This document shows, piece after piece, positions 1-10,451 of a stretch of DNA of 64,000 nt. The stretch spans positions 23,875,520 to 23,939,519 of the forward strand of contig CM071930.1 of NCBI GenBank assembly GCA_016081115.2, in the 5' to 3' direction. Positions within the stretch are counted from its first letter, which is position 1, and the number at the start of each line of letters is the position of its first letter. Source of the DNA: Rehmannia glutinosa. Taxonomy: Eukaryota; Streptophyta; Magnoliopsida; Lamiales; Orobanchaceae. The notes below the pieces were generated by a model, which saw only the letters and a list, made by a program, of their open reading frames with translations, was not told the DNA's origin and ran no database searches. The translations under genes and the position numbers were made by a program.

Positions 1-590
1 TGTGCAAGATTTCAATCGCTCCAAAGAGAGCCATATGACAAAATACTAAGAAAATATTGAGATACTTGAAAGGAAGCCAAGAAGTAGGCCTATGGTATCC
101 AAAGGAAGGTGGATTCAAGCTAATTGGCTATTCGGACTGACTATCTTTGGATGCAGAGTGGACAGAAGAGCACTTCAGGCACATGTCAAATGCTAGAAAC
201 AGACTAATTTCCTGGTTTAGCAAGAAGCAAAACTCAATAGCCACCTCTACAAATGAGGCGAGAATACATAGTCGGGCGGCAACATTGTGCCCAAATCCTA
301 TGGATGAGACAAAGAAATGAGAGACTATGAAGTTGAAGAAAAAGAAATTCCAATCATGTGTGATAACACAAGTGCAATTGCAATCACTCAAAATCTGTGT
401 TGCATTCAAGAACAAAACATATTGATGTCGATATCACTTCATAAGAGATCATGTTGAAAAGAAAGGACATCATCCTGAATATATCTCAACCGATAAACAA
501 CTAGTGACATCTTCACAAAACCATTATGTGAGTCAAGATTTGAAGAACTCAAGCATGAGTTGGGATTAATTGAACTAAGGCGAGACACGT
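1..590 (+). pseudogene. Copia (Sirevirus) RNase H remnant, 3' end of pol
   Basis: Translating across several frame breaks gives the end of a Ty1/Copia polyprotein. It has the YLKG(S/T)QEVGLWYP stretch that links reverse transcriptase to RNase H, followed by LISWFSKKQNS, a CDNTSAIAI block and a degenerate RTKHIDV motif, all standard landmarks of Copia RNase H. The reading frame is interrupted at least four times, so this is a dead copy. The rest of the element lies left of the window. Downstream (1131-5600) is a long extra ORF remnant, then a polypurine tract and an LTR, which is the Sirevirus order. Confidence 0.8.
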
Positions 591-1130
591 AAGAACCAAA
601 GAAAAGAAATGGAACAAAATGGAGGTGAAAAAGAGTGAAAACAAGTCACTCGAAATCACCAGATCGGAAGAAACTACACCGAGTCGGTGATAGAATGAGT
701 CACTAAGAGAATCGTGAGAAGTAGAGTTAAATCGGCTAAGGGATAAAATCAATAACTTATGAGCAAAGTGACAAAACGCGCCCGTCGTTTGACTAAGCGG
801 GAATGTTTTAAGGAACACGTCGGATAATGATGATGTGTACGGACATAAAGCCGCACACCAAGCTTATGATTGGATATAAATCTTTGCCGCATTAAATACG
901 AGACATGAAATGCTCAATAGGCGTCACGAAATCCAAGCCGTTGATTTTGATCACAATTCAAAACCGTCCTCGCACGCCTTTCATAAACCATATTTAAACC
1001 ATTTTCGCCGTTTCTCTCTCACACTTCTAAAAACTGTTCACCTCTTTCTCTCAAAAGCAAAGGCAAAATACTCTCGAAACCCTATCAACCTTCAAATCAA
1101 TTTTCGAGTTTTTTTCTTGATATAATCCCG

Positions 1131-4100
1131 AGAAATGGCACCAACTTATGACTTTACCAAGTTAGGAAAGCAAATCCACACCGGTTACGGTGGATTTCGA
1201 CGGAATGGTGAAGCGAGGGTCCGACGACACCCTGGTAAAGAAAATCGAGAAGTTGGAAACGCCCAGGACTAAAACCGTTTCTAACGCTAGAATATCCGAT
1301 GACCTATGTGGAGGAGGTCGATACAATTCTACGTGAATGCCGAGATTCACGATGAAGGAATCAAGTCATCTGTTCACGGGAAGCGGTGACTATCACCGCC
1401 AAGGATTTGGTGAATATTGCTCACTACCCGGCCAGAAGGAGCAAATCGAGGTTAAGGAAGCCGATGTAAACTTGGGCGACGCATGGAAAGAGATAGCCAA
1501 GTCCGACTTTGCCGATAAAATCATATACACAAAAAAAACAAGAGATGGCCAAGGAGGATTATCACAAGTTGTTGGACATAGTTGCCAAATGTATCGACAT
1601 CAAATTTGGCAAACTTTGACCAATCACAAAGGCAAAGCGATTGTAATGGCTGCAATCATCGAAGAAAAGAAGATAAACCGGGCCGAGTTTGTCTACAGCG
1701 GACTCGCCCGAACGTGGGAACAAGTCCTTCAAAGAAGATGGCACATTTGGAGGATCCCGGGATATGGCCTGTGATTGGCCGGCTATTGGAGGTGAAAGGA
1801 GTCCCTCTTAGGCATGGGAAGGCTTTCCATGTTAACAAGAGAATGTTCGAGCTAACCTCTCGGTGCTCGAGAGCGAGCTTACGCCAAGAGAGCGACACCG
1901 GTGAGGGGGAATCACCGACCCCGAAGACACACCGCTTCCTCTCCCAAGAAAAGAAAGCTGCCCTGCGGCGCTAAGAAGACTACTCCCTGCGCAAAGAAAA
2001 CCAAACATGCTCCCGCCCTTTTTGCAGAGTCACTGCCCGGCCGGCCGTGTCTCCTGCCCTGCGGCCGGGTCGAAAGGACTCACAAATACCTTCTCCGATC
2101 GTCAAAAGGAGGAGAATCGACAAGCCAAGACGGCCACTCCTCGAAACAAACACCAAAGACCCCGCCGCCCAAGACTCGAGAGGACACCGCCTCAAACTGA
2201 AATTCCCCAGTACAAACCAGGAGACGAAGAAGACTCGTCGAGGCGATCGAACAGAGAAACTAGCCGAGTCGATTACTCGGCTAGCACAAATACGGAGACT
2301 ACTCTTGGAGAAGTAGAGTCTCCGATGTAGTTGATGAAACGACCAAGTCTGCCGGCGTCGTGAGAGGCAACTCAAGACACACACAGTAGCTCACACACCA
2401 AGCACAAAAAGAACCAAATGCGGATAGTGATATAATGATCCTATCTCCACCTTACCCGGACATCCAAAATCGTCTGCGTGAGTGGAGAAAATGGAAGTTG
2501 AGCAAGTCAAGGAACAGTTCCAACGGCCCGAGTTCATAGAAGAAGAAGAGAATCGCTAAATTTCCTTGGATTAACTCATGTGTTCCCACTCACGGATGAA
2601 GACAAATCGCATAGACATTCTGCAGGATCTACAAGGACAAGGAGAGAGAAAAGCGGTGAAGAAGCCGAAGACGTGAGAAAGGCAAGCATCGCCCTATCTC
2701 CGGCACCCGCAGAACACACACATCCTCTTCTTGATGTCTTCTCCGGTGACGAGGAACCAGGAGAATCTTCGCCGCGGAAGAGTTGCAAATGCAGCAAGCA
2801 TTGCACGAATCAAGAATCCTTCACGAGCAAAGATTAATGGAGGGACCAGGAGAGTCCTCGAACACACGGTGAAATCGATCCAATGGGAGTGGTTGACAAA
2901 TAGCCACTGTTGTTCTTCTTTACCACTTCCCGGCTCACTCGAGAAGAAAGCAATAAGGAAAGCGGCGATGAAACGGGATAGTGGGGACCCCGATCGAGCC
3001 AACCCCTATTGAAGGTGTGCTACCACCGCCCCACGGTGAGCAATCAATCGAAAGCAATGGGAGTTTGGAGACGAGTGACCCTATTCCAAGTCACTCACCG
3101 GTGCGCGCCGAGTGAGGAGAAACTCCTCCACCGCAGCAAGGTCGGAGGATCTTTGCAGGATGACTCCACAAAGAATGTGGGAGGCGAAGTAGAAAAATTC
3201 AAACACAAGAAGAAACGACAAGTTGCCATCAACGAAGCTCGGGCAGTTGAGACTGTCTCGGTGAGGTGCCAAATCGCTCTGAAGAAGGCTAATGACGCGC
3301 TTGATGCGATCGAGGCACGGAAGGAAGGAATGCCACGGGAGTTAACACTGCAGGCGATGAAAGTGCAATCCATGGGGTTGAGACTCCAATGGATGCCATC
3401 AGAAGACCCTAAGGCAGTGACACCGTCGAAAGGGAGGACTGGCCTCGCAGCGAGAGACCGCTGGAGGAAATGAAGGCCCACGGGAGGTTGAGACTTCCCG
3501 GTAAAGCAAACAAGTAGAGAACATCCTCCTGGTATCATCGACCCATCCGAGAAGGAGATCGCGCACTTCATGATTCCCGGGACAACCCGATGTCACTTTT
3601 CCGGATCGGAAGGCGAAGAAGAAGGCGAGTCATCCCCATGACAAATCCAAAAGACTCACCAAGGATGTTCCAAGCACGAGCAAGTCGATCCCAAGACTAC
3701 TCGTCAAACCTTTAACTTTGATGATGAGCCACCAATGGAAATCTCATCATCGTCCGATGACGCTCGATAAGGCCGAGGACCGATCTTGAAATGGAGAAAT
3801 CACCGAGACCAACGAAGGCATTAAGACAATGAGGCTCAAAAAGCGGTCTACTTCACAACATGTAACCAGTGAACAAGAGACCACCGCTCGGGCTCCTCAA
3901 GTTGCGGCGAGATCGATTCCCAAAAGAACTTCACGCGCACCGCTCATCATTGAAACAGATCCCAGTTGACGGTGATGAATCTTTTGTAGAATCTTTCCCT
4001 TTTCACTTTGGAGATACGAACTCCACGAAGAATCGAAAAAGCGAACAAGCACGCTATTACAAACCGCCTCTGTTCTTCCATCGGACACCATCGTTCAGTG

Positions 4101-5600
4101 ATTATGATTTCGATGATGTATGGCCATCACCGCAAGAATCGGTCAAGTTCGAGAAGTGTTCAAGGCACTTTTCTTGAGGAGTTGAAAGGATGGAGAGGCA
4201 TCGAGCCTCTTTGGACATGCGATCGACAACAGAGATGCCACCCTTACGGTTGATTTACGAGGCATAACAGTTCGGATAAGGGAATGGTGGCAACAAAGAA
4301 AAAACAATGCGTGTGGAACAAGTGAGATACTTGAGCGGTTGTTCAACAAGGCTGCTTGGTGTGGAGAGTGAAAATGCCGATGCAAAAACGAAGTTGAGAG
4401 AACACATTGAGCATATGCATGAAGCTCACACCTGCCGAGATCAAGGCTGCTGCGTGAGCGAAATACAAATGATATACAAATATTTGGAAGAACACATGAC
4501 AAGAAAATTGACCTCCTCATGGCCGAGATGAAGTCGATTTCATTGAGAATCCAATGCTACTCGACCAATTCCGTCTTTGCATACAACGCAGCGAGACTTG
4601 AAGCGAAACTCAACCATCGAGAAGACTTCGACTTCATGCTTGCCAAAGATGTTCCACAGGGTTCCTCTATCCTTTGATGATGCCAAAAAGGGGAAGAGGA
4701 ATACCTTAAAGCAAAAAAACTTTGAAAAGAAAGGAGCGGTGAGAAGGAAAATCAGTGAGGAAGTCTTGAAACGAGAAGAAAGGAAAGCTTGTTGAGGGGA
4801 AGGATCGGCAGATGTGACATTGATGATTGCACAAACCCCCAACAAGGTCCTGTCACAGGTGACATTATAAGCGACAAACTCCCGTGACTCGCCACTCCAA
4901 CACTGCTTTGTATCTATGGCCGAAAAGAGGAAAACAATTGAAGCGAGGGATGAAGGAAGTGGAAGGAAGAATGGATGCCAGGGTGATGAACATCTTGAAA
5001 GAACATGGAGGCATTCCGGTTGACGAGACACTTATGCCATCTCGGATGTCGGGACAGAGCCACGATCGAGTCGATGAATTTAAAACGCTCGAATCTGAGG
5101 GATACTTTGCAAATATGTCTATGGCTCAAGCTTGGGACTTGTCTTGGGAAAAGGGTCTCACGTTATGTGAAGAAGGCGACAGCAGAGACTTCCGATCCTC
5201 TGGGTCACTCCGCTGGTCACTCACCGAAAGAAGAAGACCCCAAAGTCTGATACGCCCAGAGGTAGAGGAAGAAGCGGCATGGAGGAAGAAGCTTGGACCT
5301 GGGCCTCGCCCAAGAATATTGAATACGTAGATCCGAGAAAGAAAGGAGTGATCTCTTGGGTGGGCTTGACCAAGTGGCAAATTTGAAAGTGGATAAAACT
5401 AACGCTGAGTATGCACAAAGAATAGAAGAAGAAAACAAGAGACAAACTCGGCTATGGCGGGAGAGACAGGAAAGAATAAGAAAAGATGAAGGCTGCCAGG
5501 AAGGCATATGAGAAGAAAAAGAAGGCGGTGACGACGAGAAAAAGAGGAGAATAGAAGAAGATCTTTGATCAAGATGAAAGAAGGAGACAATAAGAGAAGG
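1131..5600 (+). pseudogene. Sirevirus env-like extra ORF, degenerate
   Basis: This 4.5-kb region follows the pol remnant and precedes the polypurine tract. It reads as a heavily frameshifted, charged, repetitive coding sequence that probably began at the ATG at 1135. It is homologous to 26058-29536: both share the repeated 'ttgagactg/c' (VET) motif block (3240-3420 here), a DDAKKG block near 4680 followed by a Lys/Glu-rich stretch, and the block around 5080-5160 encoding LESEGYFAN..AWDLSWEKGL (LDAEGYFKN..VWDLYWEKGL in the other copy). Both end in a Lys/Arg/Glu-rich tail. An additional ORF between pol and the 3' LTR is typical of env-bearing Sireviruses. I saw no signal peptide or membrane segment, so 'env-like' is a positional name only. 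Confidence 0.65.
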
Positions 5601-5864
5601 AGATGAAGTGTTGTTGTCAACCCTTCGTGTACTTTATCATGTAAATACATACAATGTAAGTCTTAATAATAAAGCTATAAATTCTTTATTTTCGGTGTAG
5701 ACAAATATGTGCTCGATACACCTTGTAAACAGATTGTGTAAAAGAACAGAATGATATGATCAATAAACAACGATCTATTCTACGCATACATTCTATGTCA
5801 ATACACTATCTCGTATGTATCTTTCTTTGTTTGCATTTTTGAATGATTTAAGTTTTGGCATCAT

Positions 5865-5879
5865 CAAAAAGGGGGAAAT
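5865..5879 (+). other. Polypurine tract of the plus-strand Sirevirus
   Basis: The sequence CAAAAAGGGGGAAAT immediately precedes the TGTTAGG that opens the LTR. It sits in the context GGCATCATCAAAAAGGGGG, which is nearly identical in front of the LTR at 29842. It would prime plus-strand DNA synthesis. Confidence 0.75.
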
Positions 5880-7406
5880 TGTTAGGAATTTTATTGTTTA
5901 GATTTTGATGAGTGCCATGTAAAACTTAGAATAGAAAGTTGGCTCCCCAATTCTTGCAGAAATGTATTGTAACAATTAGAGCCAAGGCCGAGTTAAAGTC
6001 GGCACCACGCCCCAACATGCAAGAAGACAATTGAAGAATGGAAGGAAGACCTGTTTGAGAAACAATGAATATGACAAAGAGGAGTAGACGGAACTCTGTT
6101 GAAGAAGCGGTGAGATGCAAATTTGAGTGGAGCATCGGTCAAGTCAACTCAAGAAAAGTCAAGTCTCAAGTTGAAGTGACAAGAGTCATCCATGATTGGA
6201 AGGCGACTCTAAGTCACCTGGGAAAGCAAGGAAATGCGGTCAAGTCGAGATAATCGTAAAAGAACCGTTGCCGAAAAATCAAGAGATTTACTTAAACAAG
6301 TAATATCTCCATACCACCTTTCTCGGAGTGCTCGGTCCCGAGCGTGCAAAAGAAATGAACCAATGGGAAGCACCACACCGTGTCGAACTCAAAAGGTGAA
6401 AGAACAATTCATACGAGGAAATGGCAATTCCAAGAATCGCAAGCCAACGATCGCAAAGTGACTTTCAAAAATAAGCTATCTCTTCAACGGGCAAATTTTT
6501 GAAAGTTCACTATAAAAGGCGAGGAGTTTGTTTGAGATATAGAGATGACACACATATGAGATAAACAAGTACATTAGAAAAAATCAAACACTCTCAATCC
6601 TCAAGCCTACATTACGAAGTACATCAATCCAACACTCACCGTGAAGGAAAGAGAACTTCAACCAGTTGAAGAGGAAACCTTTGAAAACAAGGGGTCTACA
6701 CTCCAGGAAGGATTGTAGAAAGGTTCAAGGTCAACCAAGTCTTAAGCTTTTGGAGGGCTTCGTGATCAAATCCAAAGAGCTTGAGCAAGTGAGTCAGAGT
6801 AACAAGGCACCGCCTGTGAAGAAGGTTGAGTCGTCGAGAAGCCACCGAGTGATCAAGGCGTCTCCGGATCGAGTCCCTAAGGATCAAGTCGGCAGTGATC
6901 AAGACTTGTATCATCTCTTATTACCACTTTGTAAACCGATCATTACCTAGTGGATTCCTCCGAGTTGGAGAAGAGAGGAGTAGAAGAATTACCCCATCTT
7001 GAACCTCTATAAAAACTTCATTGTGTCATTTACATTTCAAGATTTAAATTCCTGCACTTTTAACTCGCTTATATTTGCTTGATAAATTTGCTATCCATTT
7101 GATAAAATTAGAAGTACTAAATCAAGCTCTAAAATCTTGCTTAATCAAACATAAGGGTGTTAAGTCTTCCTCAAAAAATAAAACCACAAATGAGTTAAAT
7201 TATAGTCAACAATGAGTTACTCCATCAATAGCTCACTCGAGTCATTGAGAGATTAACTCTCTTGAGTGACTAATTCGATCATCCATCAAGGACACAAATG
7301 TGTAGAATCAACTCAGAGATTTAAAAGGACTAAATCGAAAATTTGGTAAGGTTTATTCAACCCCCCCCCCTTCTAAACCTTACACTTACACCCCTTGGGA
7401 CCTACA
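5880..7406 (+). repeat. 3' LTR of the plus-strand Sirevirus (LTR1)
   Basis: The 1527-bp LTR starts TGTTAGGAATTT right after the polypurine tract and ends in GGGACCTACA. It aligns with the reverse complement of 8893-10451 and more loosely with 29842-31389. Shared landmarks are TTTTGATGAGTGCCATGTAAAAC near the start, a 'cctagtggattcctcc...ggagttggagaagag' segment (about 6950), and the pyrimidine-rich 'ttcaaccccc...ttctaaacctt' end. The end abuts gag sequence of the opposite-strand element with no intervening host DNA. Confidence 0.85.
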
Positions 7407-8766
7407 TGAGGATTTAATGTGTTCAAAATCTTTCATCATTTTGCCTAATGAATCATAAAGATCAGTGGGTGATGAAGTGTGTGTGTCGCAATCACTATCA
7501 CTAGAATCTGAGTGTGATGTGTTAGAGTGTACCTCATTTTCTTGGTCGAGTTGGTTTTGTTCTTTAGCCATTAGACGGATCAAGGCTTCTTCATCGAGTC
7601 ACTTGAGTAGTCGACTACTCTCTCGAGTCACCGTGTCTTTTAACTTGATCAGACGTGAGTCTCTGACCAACATTGCCTTTCTCTTTTCCTGTCTTCTTTC
7701 TCTGCGGAGACTTTTCTTTCCTCTTCATTCCCGTATTTGTTGACTACGGGATATGGGCATTCAATGGCATAGTGACCAGGGTTACTGCGGTTCAACATAG
7801 ATTTTCAACTTTTTGATCGATTCTTTCCATCCTTGGATTGTCGGCTCTTTGATATTCAACTTTTTGATGCTCTGCTCTCTTGGGTGGTTTGTCTTCCCTT
7901 GACTTGGAGGAGCCGAGTGTCTTCCGGAGGATTCACCATTGCTTTTTTGTAGTTCTTATTGAAGAACTTGTTGAACCTTTTAACCATCGGTGCGATCTCC
8001 TCTTGGTCAATGACCTCTTTGACCTCGACTCTTTTGCCATCTTTGACAATTAGAGCAGCTGTTTTGGGCACAACTGTCTCTTCTTGATCTTTTCTTCTCA
8101 GCTCAAATTCGTAGGCTTTGAGATCTGAGAATAGCTCATGGTTGGATGTTTTTGATAGGTCCATGGAATGTCTCATGGCCATGACTTTCATATCCCACTC
8201 AGTTGGGAGACTTCTTAGAATCTTCATACACATTTCCTTCTGTGTATATTCCTTTCCAAGTGCAGACAGTTCATTGGTGATTCCTGTGAATCGAGCATCC
8301 AACTGATCCAAGGTTTCTCCTGCAAGCATCTTAAAGTTTTCAAATTTTTGTACAACCACAGATAGTTTATTTTCTTTGATTTGCTCTGATCCTTCGCAAA
8401 TCAAGGTTAGCTTGTCCCAGATTTCTTTTGTCGTTTTGCATGATTTGACTTTGTTGAACATGGCTTTGTCTAAAGTTTTGTAAAGAATGTCCTTGGCCAC
8501 ATTGTCCAAGTTATATCTTTTCATGTCATCATTTGTCCATTCAGCTCTTGGTTTTTCAGCCATCGCTGTCCTGGGAGCAACATCTTCTTCTCCTTCACCG
8601 CAGCTCTCCTTTGCGTGTGTTCACTTTTAAGATTTGGAGTGGCTCATCCTCTGTCACTATCCACATCTCATCGTGTAATCTTTGATAGATGAGCACGCAT
8701 ACGAATTTTCCAATCATCAAATTCTTCAATTGTGAACATAGGGATGCGTGTCAAATTTGCTTCCAT
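7407..8766 (-). pseudogene. Copia (Sirevirus) gag remnant
   Basis: On the minus strand a gag reading frame opens at the ATG at 8766 (MEANLTRIPMFTIEEFDDWK), breaks by frameshift about 30 codons later, and continues as a 235-residue open stretch from 8563 to 7856. This stretch has the plant Copia gag (UBN2-type) signature, including TKEIWDKLTLICEGSEQIKE, MLAGETLDQLDARF and ILRSLPTEWDMKVM. Further on, a degraded zinc knuckle keeps only its GHYAIEC half (about 7765), and the acidic/serine-rich tail (7583-7407) runs into LTR1. Gag would package element RNA. The frame breaks and truncation at 7407 make it non-functional. It belongs to the element whose 5' LTR is 8893-10451. Confidence 0.85.
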
Positions 8767-8879
8767 GATAATAACTTTGCTTTGAATAAAAGAGTTTTGA
8801 AATATCAAGTGCTAAAGCAAGCTTTGAAAAATTTGGAGATCTAGTTCAAGAACCGGTCGGAAGGCTCAATGAACCAACC

Positions 8880-8890
8880 GCTCGATACCA
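8880..8890 (-). other. Primer-binding site of the minus-strand Sirevirus
   Basis: The minus strand reads TGGTATCGAGC two bases after the LTR end. This is a one-base-shorter variant of the usual plant Copia initiator-Met tRNA primer site TGGTATCAGAGC. Confidence 0.7.
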
Positions 8891-8892
8891 CT

Positions 8893-10451
8893 TGTAGGTC
8901 CCAAGGGTGTGAGTGTAAGGTTTAGAAGGGGTTGAATAAACCTTACCAACTTTTCGATTTAGTCCTTTTTAAATATGTTGAGTTAATACTTCACACCGAG
9001 TCCTTGATGGACACTAAGTTAGTTAATCAGCAGAGTTAGTCACTCAGCACACTGACGAGCATTGATAGAATAACTCAAATGTTTTGACTAAAGACTTAAC
9101 TTGACCGTGATATGTTTTATTGGGAAGACTTAACACCCTTAAATTTGGTTAAGTTTGTTTTAATACTTGGTTTTAGCACTCGTTGATTTTCAATTGGATA
9201 GCAAATTTATCGTGAGATATAAAAATAAGATGCGAAAATTAAAGTCTTTGAAATGTAAATGACACAATAAGTTTTATAGAGGTTCGAAGATGGGGTAATT
9301 CTTCTACTCCTCTCTTCTCCAACTCCTGGAGGAATCCACTAGGTATTGATCAATATACGAGTGGTTAATGATCCCGAATACAAGTCTTAATCACACAAAC
9401 CGACTTGATCCTTTGGGACTCAGTCTGGAGATGCCTTGGTCACACAGCTGGCTTCTCGTACGACTCAGCTTCTTCACAGGGCAGTTGTCTTACTACTACA
9501 GCCCACTTGCTTAAATTCCTTGGATTTGATCACGAAGCCCTCCAAATAGCTTAAGTCTGGTTCGACCTTGAACCTTTCTACAATCCTTCGTGGAATGTAG
9601 ACCCCTTGATTCTTCAAATGTTTCCTCTTCAACTGATTGAAGTTGTCTTTCCTTCACATGTGAGTGTTGGATTGATTTCCTTCGTAATGTAGGCTTGAGG
9701 ATTGATCTTGAATGACTTGAGAGTATTCTTGGTTACAGTTCAAATATTAGCTTGAATGTTCGTGGTTCAGGTCGTTTTTTTCTCTCAGAGTGATTCCTCA
9801 GCCTTTTATAGTGATCTTTCAAAAATCTGTCCGTTGAAGAGATAGGCTTATTTTTTAAAGTCACTTGTGGACGTTGGCTTGTCTTGTTGCAGTCCTTGGA
9901 ATTTACGTTTCCTCGTATGAACGATTCTTCAGCTTTTCAGAGTTCTGACACGGTGCAGTGCTTCCCATTGATTTATTCCTTTTGCATGCTTCTGGGACTG
10001 AGCACTTCAAGAAAGGTAGTATGGAAGTATTACTTGTTTAAGTAATTATCTTGATTTTTGTGCAACGGCTCTTTCAGTTATCTCAACTTGACTGCATTTC
10101 CTTGCCTTCCCCAGGTGACTTAGAGTCAGCTTCCAATCATTGGATGATTCTTCTGTCACTTCAACTTGAAACTTGGCTATCTTGAGTTGACTTGACTGAT
10201 ACTTCACTCACCGCATCTTAGCCGCACCTTGATCGAGTTCCTGTCTTCTCTTCTTTGCCACACTCACCGCCTCACAATGAGTCTTCCCTTTAGTCTCCAA
10301 ATGTCTTCTTGCATGTTCAGCATAGCGACTTGACTCACTCTACCCACCCTATCTATTATTACAATGCAATTTACAACAAGAATGGGGTGCCAACTTCCTA
10401 TTCTAAGTTTTACATGGCATTCATCAAAATCTACAAAATAATTTCCCAACA
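8893..10451 (-). repeat. 5' LTR of the minus-strand Sirevirus (LTR2)
   Basis: Read on the minus strand, the LTR begins TGTTGGGAAATT at 10451 and ends GGGACCTACA at 8893 (1559 bp). It is the inverted counterpart of LTR1 and sits next to a primer-binding site and gag, so it is the 5' LTR. Its outer end directly joins LINE reverse-transcriptase sequence, so this element inserted into that LINE. Confidence 0.85.

Noticed and set aside
7359..7370. C-run as a second polypurine/pyrimidine priming site
   Set aside because: It lies at the 3' end of the LTR within the conserved 'ttcaacccc' segment shared by all three LTRs, not upstream of an LTR.
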